DNA of 24,948 nucleotides from Actinomycetes bacterium. Its GTDB lineage: Bacteria; Actinomycetota; Acidimicrobiia; Acidimicrobiales; RAAP-2. A program made the translations under genes and the position numbers. The notes below the pieces were generated by a model. The model saw only the letters and a list, made by a program, of their open reading frames with translations, was not told the DNA's origin and searched no databases. Shown here piece after piece: positions 15,762-23,816 of the stretch (its first letter is position 1; every line of letters begins with the position of its first letter). Location of the stretch: positions 1 to 24,948 of the forward strand of contig JAKAZC010000006.1 of assembly GCA_021826655.1 (NCBI GenBank), in the 5' to 3' direction.

Positions 15762-15767
15762 ACTGTA
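15762..15767 (-). promoter_or_regulatory. Leaderless-type -10 hexamer (TACAGT) for the epoxide hydrolase
   Basis: On the minus strand TACAGT is followed by 6 bases and the ATG at 15755. An 11-base stretch, GTCCTACAGTG, is identical to that before the SDR gene at 23817. Confidence 0.7.
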
Positions 15768-15837
15768 GGACCGGACCCCGGTGGGGTGCCCGTGCCCGAG
15801 GACCGGACCGTCGCCCACCGGGCGCCGCGGCCGGCCC

Positions 15838-15843
15838 TACGCT
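15838..15843 (+). promoter_or_regulatory. -10 hexamer (TACGCT) for the DUF2505-like gene
   Basis: TACGCT fits TAnnnT and lies 20 bases before ATG 15864, so the leader would be only about 13 bases. Confidence 0.45.
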
Positions 15844-15863
15844 GGCAGCTGCAACCGTCGGAC

Positions 15864-16376
15864 ATGGGGAGGGCCGTGCAGTTCACCGTCACCGAGACCA
15901 TCGCCGCCACGCGTGACGAGGTACTCCGCGCCCTGGTCGATCCCGGGTACTACGCACACCTGGGGGGAGCGGCCACCTCCGTCCGCTCGCCCGAGCTGCT
16001 GGCCGCGGCCATGGACGGCGGGACCATCCGGACCTCGGTCCGCTATGCGTTCGACGGGACGATCTCGGGCCCGGCGGCCATGGTCGTCGACGTGGACAGG
16101 TTGACCTGGGTCATCGACACCACCTACGACACCACTGCCCACACGGGCACGCTCGTGGTGCTCCCGGACCACTACGGCGGCATGCTGCGGTGCGACGGCA
16201 CGGTGCGGCTCGAGGACGGGGGCGACGGCTCGACCGTCGAGACCGTGGCGGGTCGGCTCCGGGTGAAGGTGCCGCTCGTGTCGGGAGCCGCCGAGCAGGC
16301 GATCTTCGGGGGCTTCCGCCGCCACCTCGAACTCGAGGCGGTGGCGATGGCCGCGTACTGTGCCGACCTCCGGTAG
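15864..16376 (+). CDS. DUF2505-like / SRPBCC-fold protein
   Basis: 170 residues from ATG 15864; GTG 15876 is an alternative, but the GGGAGG before it is too close (3 bases). The protein starts with Q-F-T-V-T-E-T-I-A-A-T-R-D-E-V, then A-L-V-D-P-G-Y-Y, the helix-grip opening seen in DUF2505 (PF10698) proteins of actinobacteria. Alternating strands follow, then a long C-terminal helix (F-R-R-H-L-E-L-E-A-V). The fold has a deep hydrophobic pocket for lipids or aromatic compounds, but no function is established. No catalytic residue is evident. Transcribed divergently from the epoxide hydrolase. After its stop, 16377-16585 (209 bases) contains no gene I can support. Confidence 0.78.
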   Translation: MGRAVQFTVTETIAATRDEVLRALVDPGYYAHLGGAATSVRSPELLAAAMDGGTIRTSVRYAFDGTISGPAAMVVDVDRLTWVIDTTYDTTAHTGTLVVLPDHYGGMLRCDGTVRLEDGGDGSTVETVAGRLRVKVPLVSGAAEQAIFGGFRRHLELEAVAMAAYCADLR

Positions 16377-16585
16377 TGCGCCCGGCCGGTGGTTCCGGTT
16401 CGGGCGTCGTACCGGGCGCCGGGCTGCATCCGAGCCCGCTCCCGTGACCGGTTCCCCCGTCCCCGACGGTCCCTTCGCCGGCGCATGGGCCGGAGGATCG
16501 GTGTGGGGCACGGGCCCGATGCTCAAGGTTTCCCCCGGCGTGCCGATCCTCCCCGTGTCAGGTGTCGGACAGAGAGGTGGACCCA

Positions 16586-16753
16586 GTGCGTGACCCCGAG
16601 GTGTTCCGGACGTGCCCTTACTGCGCAGCCGAAGGCGTCCCCAAGCTGGTGGTGTACCCCCGCCTGGTGGCCGGATCGGCCACCAGCTGGAAGTGCCGGG
16701 CGTGCAACCGGTTCTGGTCGGACGCCCAGCTGCACCTGCTCCGCGCATCCTGA
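16586..16753 (+). CDS. Small zinc-ribbon protein
   Basis: 55 residues from GTG 16586, chosen because AGAGAGG precedes it by 8 bases; GTG 16562 and GTG 16577 in the same frame give longer products without a spaced ribosome binding site. The chain has two C-x-x-C pairs, CPYC (Cys10, Cys13) and CRAC (Cys37, Cys40), spaced like a treble-clef or zinc-ribbon knuckle, with Trp35 and a Phe-Trp just after the second pair. Such small ribbons bind nucleic acid or protein partners; the role is unknown. It sits alone between the DUF2505-like gene and the TetR gene, whose stop faces its own. Confidence 0.72.
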   Translation: MRDPEVFRTCPYCAAEGVPKLVVYPRLVAGSATSWKCRACNRFWSDAQLHLLRAS

Positions 16754-16823
16754 ACCTGCGTTCCGCCGGACCGTGGGAGCCGGGGCCCTCCCCGCGGCCC
16801 TCCTCTGCACCGAGGCGCCGGGC

Positions 16824-17447
16824 TCAGGAGGTCGACCCGCGCCGCGACTGGGCGACGAGCAGCGTCACGAACGTCGACATGGCCGCAAGCGCCTCTTCGG
16901 CCTCATCGTCGGTCGTCCCGATGTAGGGGCCGAAGGCGGCGTAGCCCAGGATGTACGTGATGAAGATGTTGGCGCAGATCGGGACGTAGTCGCCCTCGAT
17001 CCCGAAGATCAATGTGATGGCGTCCTCGACCGCGGCCACGACGGGTGGCTTGGCCCGGGGCCGGGTGTCGGGAAGGTTGCGGCTCGACAGGTAGCGGTAG
17101 ACCTTGAACCACATGGCGAATTCGGGGATCGCCATGATCCGGGTGACGTAGTTGCCCTGCCCCTCGTTCTCGAGCACCGAACGCTCGGATCGGACGAGGT
17201 CGCCGATCCGCTGGCCGAGCTCCGCGGCCACGGCGACGAACAGTCCGTCGCGCCCGCCGAAGTACCGCGAGATGTAGTTGGTGGCCGTGCCCGAGGTCCG
17301 GGCGATCATCCGGCTGGTGATCTCGTCGACCCGGTGGTCGGCCAGGAGGTCGATGGTCGCGGCGAGCATCTTCGCCTCGTTGGCCAATTGGATGGGGAGA
17401 CGGCGCGGGAGCGGCTGGTTCAATTCGGCCGCGCTGGCGGTGACCAT
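16824..17447 (-). CDS. TetR family transcriptional regulator
   Basis: 207 residues from ATG 17447; the frame is open to 17534, but the leaderless -10 upstream of this ATG and the point where the fold starts favour the shorter form. The N-terminal DNA-binding domain (about 22-70) contains an E-I-T-S-R-M-I-A-R-T-S-G-T-A-T-N-Y-I-S-R-Y-F helix-turn-helix, followed by G-G-R-D-G-L-F, the usual TetR continuation. The C-terminal ligand-binding domain (about 75-200) is helical, with aromatic residues (F-A-M-W-F-K-V-Y-R-Y-L) that suggest a hydrophobic effector. The target genes are not apparent: its upstream neighbour is the HNH-like lipoprotein gene on the same strand, 185 bases away, and its 3' neighbour is the zinc-ribbon gene. 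Confidence 0.9.
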   Translation of the reverse strand: MVTASAAELNQPLPRRLPIQLANEAKMLAATIDLLADHRVDEITSRMIARTSGTATNYISRYFGGRDGLFVAVAAELGQRIGDLVRSERSVLENEGQGNYVTRIMAIPEFAMWFKVYRYLSSRNLPDTRPRAKPPVVAAVEDAITLIFGIEGDYVPICANIFITYILGYAAFGPYIGTTDDEAEEALAAMSTFVTLLVAQSRRGSTS

Positions 17448-17455
17448 GACCGAGG

Positions 17456-17461
17456 ACCCTA
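17456..17461 (-). promoter_or_regulatory. Leaderless-type -10 hexamer (TAGGGT) for the TetR gene
   Basis: On the minus strand TAGGGT ends 8 bases before ATG 17447, the same hexamer as the M20D promoter at 7136-7141. No ribosome binding site lies between. Confidence 0.55.
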
Positions 17462-17631
17462 CGTTGTGTTCGAGGATCGTGGCGACCTGCGTCGGTGGGC
17501 CGACCGATCGCGAGATGGCAGCACGCCTGAGCACGGCCGATCGACACCGTCGGCAGGTGGGGTGACCCGGTCACCGCTGGGTGCGGGCCCGGGAGCGGGA
17601 CCGGTCGCAGTCGCCCGCCGCGTGTCCTCCG

Positions 17632-18249
17632 CTACCCGCCGTAGCGGGCCAGGGCGGTGACCCAGTCGGTGGCGATCGCCGACTGGGCGACCGCCAGGGG
17701 CAGCCGCCCCGAGCACACCAGCTCGCGGAGCCGGTTCTCCAGCCCGTCCTTGGAATTGGTGGTCGACGTCGCCCCCGGCCGGTCGTTGGGTTCGAGCCAC
17801 AGATTGGCCGGGTCGTTGGGGTCGCCACCGAGCTCGAGTGGTACCAGGTGGTCGTACTCACCAGTGGCGAACGGGCCGGAGTAGCCGTAGGCGGCGGCCG
17901 AACCGACCTTCTCCGGGCCGGTCACGTCGTACGCCGGCCGGACGGTCGTCGTCCAACCCTTCCGGCAGATGGTCGAGCCTTCGTCGGTGGCACGCACCCG
18001 CGGGTTCGTGGCACCCGGGGTGCACGCCGGGTCGGGGAGCGGATCCGGACCGTCCCACCGGTAGTGGCACGAGCCCGGGTCCGGCTGGGCCTGCACCGTG
18101 TACGCGGCCCCGGACCCCGGACCGACCGGCAGGTCCACGACCGGGCCGGCAGCGGTGGTCGGGTGGCCCGTCCCGCAGGCGGCGACGACGCCGAGTGCCA
18201 GCGGTGCGACGAGACGGGACGCCCGCCGACCGGGCCCGCGGGAGGTCAC
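17632..18249 (-). CDS. Secreted HNH-like lipoprotein, translationally coupled to sbcC
   Basis: 205 residues from GTG 18249, which overlaps the sbcC stop by 4 bases (GTGA). The longer open frame to 19749 is a shadow of sbcC. Residues 1-25 are a lipoprotein signal with a canonical V-A-A-C box (Cys25). The mature part has four cysteines (61, 76, 95, 179), suited to disulfides. It has an HNH/endonuclease-VII-like core, Y-D-H-L-V-P-L-E-L-G-G (Asp133-His134), Asn149 in A-N-L-W and then N-S-K-D-G-L-E-N-R-L, as in HNH nucleases where D-H starts the beta-beta-alpha-metal fold. A third canonical His is not obvious. It is last in the sbcD-sbcC operon. Nuclease activity outside the membrane is an inference. 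Confidence 0.75.
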   Translation of the reverse strand: MTSRGPGRRASRLVAPLALGVVAACGTGHPTTAAGPVVDLPVGPGSGAAYTVQAQPDPGSCHYRWDGPDPLPDPACTPGATNPRVRATDEGSTICRKGWTTTVRPAYDVTGPEKVGSAAAYGYSGPFATGEYDHLVPLELGGDPNDPANLWLEPNDRPGATSTTNSKDGLENRLRELVCSGRLPLAVAQSAIATDWVTALARYGG

Positions 18250-21200
18250 GTCTCGGGGTAGTGGATGGTGGCCACCGACCCGTCGGGGGTCGACCGGACG
18301 GCGATGCCATTGGGGAGCGCGTCCTGGAGTTCCTGGACGTGGCTGATCACCCCCACCATCCGACCTCCGTCCTGCAGCGACCGTAGGACGTCGAGCACCG
18401 TGTCCAGCGACGCACCGTCGAGCGATCCGAATCCCTCGTCGACGAACAGCGCGCCGATGACGTGGTTGGAGCCGGCGGCCACCACGTCGGCCAGTCCCAG
18501 CGCCAGTGCCAGCGCGGCCATGAAGGTCTCGCCGCCCGAGAGGGTGGTGGCCGGCCGCCGCTGTCCGGTCTCCGCGTCGAGGACCGAGAGGTCGAGGCCC
18601 GATGCCCTGCGGCCGTCGGCGGACTCGTGGTCCAGTTCGAGGGCGTACCTGCCGCCGGTCATGGTGTCGAGACGGAGGTTGGCCTGGGCGAGCACCTGGC
18701 GGAGGTAGTAGGCGAGTACCCAGTTGTGCAGCGACACCCGGGCACCGAGGGGGCCTGCGGCCTGGCCGGCGCAGGCCGAGTACAGGGTCTCGGCCTCCTC
18801 CTTGCGACGACGTGTGGACTCGATCGTCGAGGCCCGGGCGACGAGTTCGGTCCGGGCGGCGTCGATCGACTCGATCCGTGCCGTCATCACCGCGTGGCGG
18901 CCGACCAGGTCGTCGTGGCGACGGGCCGCCGCGTCCTCGGCCGTGGCCGACGGGCCGGGGTCCGGGCGGTCGGTCGGACCGGCCGACTCCCCGTACCGGC
19001 GGAGTCGGTCCTCGACGTCGCGGCGTCGTGCGGCACGTGCCTCCAGCGCCGACGCCTCGGCGTCGACGTCGGCAGCCGACCGTGCCCACCGTTCGAGCTC
19101 CGCCGGGTCGTCGACACCGAACTCGGAGAGTGTGGGACCGAGCACGATGAGGCCCTGGGCCGCCGATGCCTGCGCCTCGTGTGCCGCCTGCTGGATCGCG
19201 GCCAGGCGGGCCAGCCCGTCGGCCAGGCGGCGCCGTGCGAGCGCGGCCGCGGTGGTCGGGGCCAGTGTGCCGTGGGCGGCCACGAAGGCGTCCCGGTCGG
19301 CGGCCCACTGGTCGCACCGGGCATCCAGTGCGGCGAGGTCCGCCCCGAGGCGCTCGGCATCGCGGGCGCCGGCGGCCCGGCCCTCGGCGAGCGCGTGCAG
19401 CCGGTCGTCGAGATCCTGGCGCAGCTCCACGGCCTCGGCCTCGGCCGCCTCGCGGTCGGCCAGCTCGGCCCGGGCCTCGGCCAGTCGGTCGGCGAGCTCG
19501 CCGGCGTCGCCGGTGACCCCGTTGGCGACCGCCACCGAGGTCGCCTCGGCCGTCGCCAGCTCGACGGCCACCGCGCGGGAGGCCGCGGACCGCTCGCGCA
19601 GCACGCCTTCGGCCTCGGCCAGCGCGTCGTCGGACGGGGCATCGTCGGCCGGGCGGGCCGGCGCCGGGTGCACGGGTGAACCGCAGGTCGGGCACGGTTG
19701 CCCGTCCACCAGGTGTCCGGCGAGTCGTCCGGCCAGCCCGGCCCGCCACGCGGTGCGCAGCGCGATCACCCGGGCGGCGGCCTCCTCCTCGGCCCCGACC
19801 GCGTCACTGCCGGCCAACCGCAGCCGGTCGACGTCGGCCAGCGCCTCGTCGCGGCGGGTGGCCGCCCCCGTCGCCTGGTCCAGGGCATGCACGCGGACCT
19901 GGGCGTCGCCCCGTCCGGCGGCGCGCACGGCGGCGGCATCCAGGGCCCGGCGTGTCGTCGCGATGGCGGCCTCGTTCTCGAGCAGCCCGGCCGCGGCGGC
20001 GTCGACCGTCGCCCGGCGCGCCACCAGGGCGGCCCGGGTGGCATCGAGCTCGGCTCCGCGGCGGACGAGGTCGGTGTGGACCCGGTCGGCCGCCTCGAGT
20101 CGCTCGGCATCGGCGACGACCCTGGTGGCCAGCACCGTGGTGCCGGCGGGGCCGGACAACGCCTCCCTGTCGTATCCGTCGACCCAGTACCGTCCGAGCT
20201 CCGCCCGGAGCCGGGCCTCGTCGTCCGCGGCGCGAGACTGGAGATCCGTCGAGTCACGCCACTGCCGGAGTGCCGTGGCCATCCGGGCCACGGCCCGGGC
20301 CCGGTCCAGCCCGTCGAGCGACCGTCGGTCGGCCGCGGCCGCGTCGGGGAAGTCCCGTGCGGCACGCAGGTCGTCCTGCCACCGGTCCCAGCGCTCGGCC
20401 TGCGCGACGACGTCGAGGTGGCGGGCGCGGGCCGCCGCGAGTTCGGTGCCCGCCGCCGTGCGGGCGGTGCCGACGGCGGACACCAGGTCGCCGAGGGCGG
20501 CACGATACCCGTCGAGTTCTCGCGGGTCGAACCGGTCGGGGGCGAGGTCGTCGGGAGCCGGCACGGGAACGCCGGCCGGGGCCTGACCGAGGGCGTCCAC
20601 CAGGTCACCGCGGAGCTGCTCGACGAGAGCGGCGCACGAGGCGTGCAGCCCTTCGTAGTCCGCACGGCGGGCGGCGGCGAGCTCCCGCAGCGCATCGGTC
20701 ACCCGCTGGAAGACGTCGACCGGGAACAGCCGGCCGAGCAGGTCGGCCCGGTCGCGGGTGTCGGCCGTGAGCACCTCCTCGAACTTCCCCTGGGGGATCA
20801 GCACGACCTGCTCGAACTGGCGCTTGGTCAGACCCACCAGTCGGAGCAGCTCGTCGGCCACCACGTACTTGCGGGTGCGGCCGCCGCCGTCGGCCCCGAC
20901 CTCGGACAGGGAGACACGCGAGTCCACGGTCACCGGCTCCCCGTCGCCGCGCCTGCGGGGACGGGGCTGGGCCGGTGACCGCTCCACGATCCACTCCTTC
21001 CCGTCGGCCTCGAAGGTGAGGGTGACCGTCGTCGGGGTCCCGTGGTCGGCGTGCTGACACCGGACGTGGCTGTCCGTGCGGACGCCCGGGAGATCGTCGT
21101 AGAGGGCGTACACGATGGCGTCGAAGATCGTGGACTTTCCGGCGCCGGTCGGACCGGTGATGGAGAAGATCCCGTGCCGTCCGAGCCGGGCGAGGTCGAC

Positions 21201-21257
21201 GTCGAGGACCCCGGCGTACGAGCCGAAGGCCTCCAGCCGGAGGGTGAGCGGCCTCAT
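18246..21257 (-). CDS. sbcC: SbcC, ATPase subunit of the SbcCD nuclease (Rad50-type SMC)
   Basis: 1003 residues from ATG 21257, which overlaps the sbcD stop by 4 bases (ATGA). Walker A is G-P-T-G-A-G-K-S-T (35-43, Lys41). Two Ala/Glu/Arg-rich coiled-coil arms flank the zinc hook C-P-T-C (Cys522 and Cys525) near the middle. The C-terminal lobe has the L-S-G-G-E signature (about 905), then L-F-V-D-E-G-F-G-S-L-D (Walker B and D-loop). All elements of a working Rad50/SbcC protein are there. With SbcD it forms a head-tail complex that binds DNA ends and opens hairpins, processing double-strand breaks and palindromes with ATP and Mn. Length is ordinary. The opposite strand carries long open frames that are only codon-bias shadows. 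Confidence 0.96.
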   Translation of the reverse strand: MRPLTLRLEAFGSYAGVLDVDLARLGRHGIFSITGPTGAGKSTIFDAIVYALYDDLPGVRTDSHVRCQHADHGTPTTVTLTFEADGKEWIVERSPAQPRPRRRGDGEPVTVDSRVSLSEVGADGGGRTRKYVVADELLRLVGLTKRQFEQVVLIPQGKFEEVLTADTRDRADLLGRLFPVDVFQRVTDALRELAAARRADYEGLHASCAALVEQLRGDLVDALGQAPAGVPVPAPDDLAPDRFDPRELDGYRAALGDLVSAVGTARTAAGTELAAARARHLDVVAQAERWDRWQDDLRAARDFPDAAAADRRSLDGLDRARAVARMATALRQWRDSTDLQSRAADDEARLRAELGRYWVDGYDREALSGPAGTTVLATRVVADAERLEAADRVHTDLVRRGAELDATRAALVARRATVDAAAAGLLENEAAIATTRRALDAAAVRAAGRGDAQVRVHALDQATGAATRRDEALADVDRLRLAGSDAVGAEEEAAARVIALRTAWRAGLAGRLAGHLVDGQPCPTCGSPVHPAPARPADDAPSDDALAEAEGVLRERSAASRAVAVELATAEATSVAVANGVTGDAGELADRLAEARAELADREAAEAEAVELRQDLDDRLHALAEGRAAGARDAERLGADLAALDARCDQWAADRDAFVAAHGTLAPTTAAALARRRLADGLARLAAIQQAAHEAQASAAQGLIVLGPTLSEFGVDDPAELERWARSAADVDAEASALEARAARRRDVEDRLRRYGESAGPTDRPDPGPSATAEDAAARRHDDLVGRHAVMTARIESIDAARTELVARASTIESTRRRKEEAETLYSACAGQAAGPLGARVSLHNWVLAYYLRQVLAQANLRLDTMTGGRYALELDHESADGRRASGLDLSVLDAETGQRRPATTLSGGETFMAALALALGLADVVAAGSNHVIGALFVDEGFGSLDGASLDTVLDVLRSLQDGGRMVGVISHVQELQDALPNGIAVRSTPDGSVATIHYPET

Positions 21258-22420
21258 CGGTCCGACGCCCCGAGGGCGGTGGCCAGGGCGTCGCGCACGA
21301 GCGCCCGCTCGGACCCGCCCGGCACCCGGCCCCGGACCTCGGTCAGGAATTGGACGACGACGTCCTCATTCGGCCGCTCTTCCAGTACCGCCCGGTCCGC
21401 CCCCGGGCCGGTCGTGGACACCGGGCCGGTCCGGACGTAGCGGAGGCTGACCGCGTGGGGGAACCGGCTGCGGAGGCGCTCCATCGGCTGGGTCCGGACC
21501 GTCTCGTCGGTCAGTCTGACCGCCACCCAGTGGCCCACCCATCGGTCGTGGGAGGGGTCCGTCACCAGTTCGTCGAGGGTCCCCGTGAGGGTGACCACCG
21601 GACGCCCGACCGGGATCGGCACGGTGCGGATACCGGTGAGCCCCTCGGCATCGAGTTCGAGGAGCCGCACGGACTTCGGATGGTCCTCGCTGAAGGAATA
21701 GGGGAGGGGTGAGCCGGAGTACGCGATCGACTCGTCGCCACCGATGCGCTGGGGCCGGTGGAGGTGGCCGAGGGCAACGTAGTCGAACCCGGTGAAGACG
21801 GCGGGGTCGACCCGCTCGCTGCCGCCCACCGCCAAGGCGCGTTCGGAGTCGGACTCCGTGGCCCCCGACACGTAGGCGTGGGCCACGCAGATCGTCGGTG
21901 TCGGGTCCCCCGGGTCGAGCTGGGCCCGCCCCGCGGCCAGCGCGTCGGCCAGCACGTGCTCGTGGGTACGGGCGCGTGGGGTCCCGTCGTCGGCGGCTTG
22001 CGGCGCGGGGACGCCGTAGGGGTCGAGGAACGGGACCGCCACGATGCGCACCCGTTCGTCGCCCGAGGAGACGACCCACGGGACCGGAGGGTGCTGGTCG
22101 TCGGCGAAGACGTGGACGCCCCCGAGGGCCTGGCGTCCGGCGCCGAAGCCGAGACGCCGGGCGCTGTCGTGGTTCCCCGGGATCAGGGCGACGCGGGCCC
22201 CGGCGGCACACAGTTCGTCGAGACCCTCGTCTAGCAGCGCCACCGCGTCCTCGGCCGGCTGCGACCGGTCGTAGACGTCGCCGGCGACCAGCACGAGATC
22301 GACCCGTTCCTCGGCCGCCACCGTGGCCAGCCAGCCCAGGAACGACCGTTGGTCGTCCGCCAGCGACGCACGTTCGAACCGCCGACCGAGGTGCCAGTCG
22401 CTGGTGTGGATGATCCTCAT
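21254..22420 (-). CDS. sbcD: SbcD, nuclease subunit of SbcCD (Mre11-type)
   Basis: 388 residues from ATG 22420 (M-R-I-I-H-T-S-D-W-H); the open frame continues to 22465 but adds a non-homologous tail. The calcineurin-like phosphoesterase motifs are complete: D-W-H (8-10), G-D-V-Y-D (47-51), G-N-H-D (82-85), A-H-A-Y (His183) and G-H-L-H (220-223), which bind two Mn ions. A capping domain and a C-terminal region that holds SbcC follow. The enzyme is a double-strand exonuclease and single-strand endonuclease, gated by SbcC ATP. First gene of sbcD-sbcC-lipoprotein, with ATGA overlap to sbcC. A terminator-like hairpin of the upstream hydrolase gene lies about 60 bases upstream, so the operon needs its own promoter in 22421-22480, which I cannot pick out. 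Confidence 0.96.
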   Translation of the reverse strand: MRIIHTSDWHLGRRFERASLADDQRSFLGWLATVAAEERVDLVLVAGDVYDRSQPAEDAVALLDEGLDELCAAGARVALIPGNHDSARRLGFGAGRQALGGVHVFADDQHPPVPWVVSSGDERVRIVAVPFLDPYGVPAPQAADDGTPRARTHEHVLADALAAGRAQLDPGDPTPTICVAHAYVSGATESDSERALAVGGSERVDPAVFTGFDYVALGHLHRPQRIGGDESIAYSGSPLPYSFSEDHPKSVRLLELDAEGLTGIRTVPIPVGRPVVTLTGTLDELVTDPSHDRWVGHWVAVRLTDETVRTQPMERLRSRFPHAVSLRYVRTGPVSTTGPGADRAVLEERPNEDVVVQFLTEVRGRVPGGSERALVRDALATALGASDR

Positions 22421-22480
22421 GATCGGGCCCGGTCCGGTCCGTCGGTGGTGCGCACGGGCCCACACTGCCAGACGGGTGTC

Positions 22481-22518
22481 CCACCGGGGCCGGGAGCACG
22501 GCTCGGCCGCCCCGGTGG
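22481..22518 (-). terminator. Probable terminator hairpin after the serine hydrolase gene
   Basis: Perfect 9-bp arms (CCACCGGGG at 22481-22489 and its complement at 22510-22518), with an inner 4-bp stem (GAGC/GCTC) around 3 bases. It begins 8 bases past the hydrolase stop. It has no T-run, which is common in high-GC actinobacteria. Confidence 0.55.
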
Positions 22519-22525
22519 CGCCCGG

Positions 22526-23743
22526 TCAGACGCAGCGGTACACCGCGTCGATCAGTGCCCGGTTCCGGCTGCTCTGCCATCGGGGGATCACGTGGTTCAT
22601 GGCGTACCCGAACGCGACCCCGGCGTGGGGGTCGGCGAACCCGACGGCGCCTCCGGTGCCGAAGTGGCCGAAGCCCGACGGATCCGGGCCGAACCGCCGA
22701 CGGGGGGAGGTGGGCGTGAACCCGAGGCCGAACGTGACCTCCTCGCCCAGGACCGGGCAGTGGCCGACCGACTGGGGCGACGTGGCCTCGGCCATGAGTG
22801 CCGGCGACACCAGGAGCCCCGGTTCGAGCAGACCCTGGTAGATCCGGGTCACGCCGGCCGCCGAGGCGTGGCCGTTCGTCGACGGGATCTGGCTGGATCG
22901 CCAGGCACGCGAGTTGACCACGCCGACCGACGAGTAGCCGGGCGGGTTGAAGTAGCTGAGCTGGACCATCAGCTCGTCGCCGGTGAGGGCGTCGACATCG
23001 ACCGCCGGCGGTCGACCACCCAGCGCCCACAGGACCTCGGCGCACCTCGCCTGCTCGTCGTCGGGCACGCCGAACCAGATGTCGGCGCCGAGGAGTTCAG
23101 CGACCGGCCGCAGCCGGCTCCCCGGCAGCTCGCCGGTGGCCCGGTGGATGAGCCCGCCGATCAGGTGGCCGTAGGTGTTGGTGTGGTAGGCGTGGCGGGT
23201 CCCCGGCACCCACCACGGCGCGGTGGCGGCCAGCGCGTCGGTCATGGTGGCGAAGTCCCAGAGGTCCGCGTCCGTGAGCGGGCGACGGATGGCCGGCACG
23301 CCGGCCCGGTGGCACAGGGCGTGGCGCACGGTGGCCGCGCCCTTGCCCTCGGCGGCGAACTCGGGCCACACCGAGGCGATCGGCTCGTCGAGGCCGAGGA
23401 CGCCCTGGTCGACGAGTTGAAGGGCGAGCAGGGCGACGACCGCCTTGCCGACCGAATAGACGTTGACCAGCGTGTCGGAGCGCCACGTCGCCGTGCGCTC
23501 CCCGTTCGTCCATCCGCCGGCCAGGTCGACGACTGCCTCGCCGTCGACGAACACCGTCACGCCGGCCCCGACCTCGCCCCGTTCCACGAAGTTCCGGACG
23601 AATTCGTGGCGCACCGGGGCGAACCGCTCGTCGCAGCGGCCCGACACGGGGACCTCGTCGGGACGGGTCGGCGCGGGGGCGCCGCGTGCGGTGGGCAATA
23701 CGGCCTCCTCGATGCGGGTGGGGGACGTGGGACAGTGTCCCAT
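22526..23743 (-). CDS. Serine hydrolase, beta-lactamase class C / family VIII esterase type
   Basis: 405 residues from ATG 23743 (GGAG 5 bases upstream). An in-frame TTG at 23698 with GAGGAGG 5 bases before it starts just ahead of the conserved part and may be the real start. The nucleophile motif S-x-x-K is S-V-G-K (Ser97, Lys100 from the ATG). Y-H-T-N-T-Y-G (about 187-193) holds the catalytic Tyr, and an H-F-G-T-G-G motif near the C-terminus fills the place of the K-T-G box. There is no signal peptide, which suggests a cytoplasmic carboxylesterase or amide hydrolase rather than a secreted beta-lactamase. It is divergent from the SDR gene; a 15-bp inverted repeat covers its ATG. Confidence 0.9.
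   Translation of the reverse strand: MGHCPTSPTRIEEAVLPTARGAPAPTRPDEVPVSGRCDERFAPVRHEFVRNFVERGEVGAGVTVFVDGEAVVDLAGGWTNGERTATWRSDTLVNVYSVGKAVVALLALQLVDQGVLGLDEPIASVWPEFAAEGKGAATVRHALCHRAGVPAIRRPLTDADLWDFATMTDALAATAPWWVPGTRHAYHTNTYGHLIGGLIHRATGELPGSRLRPVAELLGADIWFGVPDDEQARCAEVLWALGGRPPAVDVDALTGDELMVQLSYFNPPGYSSVGVVNSRAWRSSQIPSTNGHASAAGVTRIYQGLLEPGLLVSPALMAEATSPQSVGHCPVLGEEVTFGLGFTPTSPRRRFGPDPSGFGHFGTGGAVGFADPHAGVAFGYAMNHVIPRWQSSRNRALIDAVYRCV
23728..23742. promoter_or_regulatory. 15-bp perfect inverted repeat between serine hydrolase and SDR
   Basis: TGGGACA and TGTCCCA around one central base. It covers the longest possible start of the hydrolase (ATG 23743); if TTG 23698 is the start, it lies 30 bases upstream and would suit an operator. 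It is 75 bases upstream of the SDR start. Confidence 0.5.
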
Positions 23744-23804
23744 GGCCGCTCCGCCGGTGTGGGGTCCGTGCGGCGATGGACTGTGCCCGGACCGGGATCC
23801 GTCC

Positions 23805-23810
23805 TACAGT
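23805..23810 (+). promoter_or_regulatory. Leaderless-type -10 hexamer (TACAGT) for the SDR gene
   Basis: TACAGT is followed by 6 bases and ATG 23817. Same hexamer, same spacing and 11 identical bases as the epoxide hydrolase promoter at 15762-15767. Confidence 0.7.
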
Positions 23811-23816
23811 GCCGCC

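Noticed and set aside
16378..16419. Inverted repeat GCGCCCGG/CCGGGCGC after the DUF2505-like gene as a terminator.
   Set aside because: The loop is 26 bases and such 8-mers are common at this GC content.
17632..19749. 705-codon form of the HNH-like lipoprotein.
   Set aside because: The first 500 residues are an out-of-frame reading of sbcC; the GTG at 18249 gives a clean signal peptide.
18724..20586. 620-codon plus-strand frame opposite sbcC.
   Set aside because: Ser/Ala/Arg-rich shadow of the coiled-coil region; sbcC on the other strand has all motifs.
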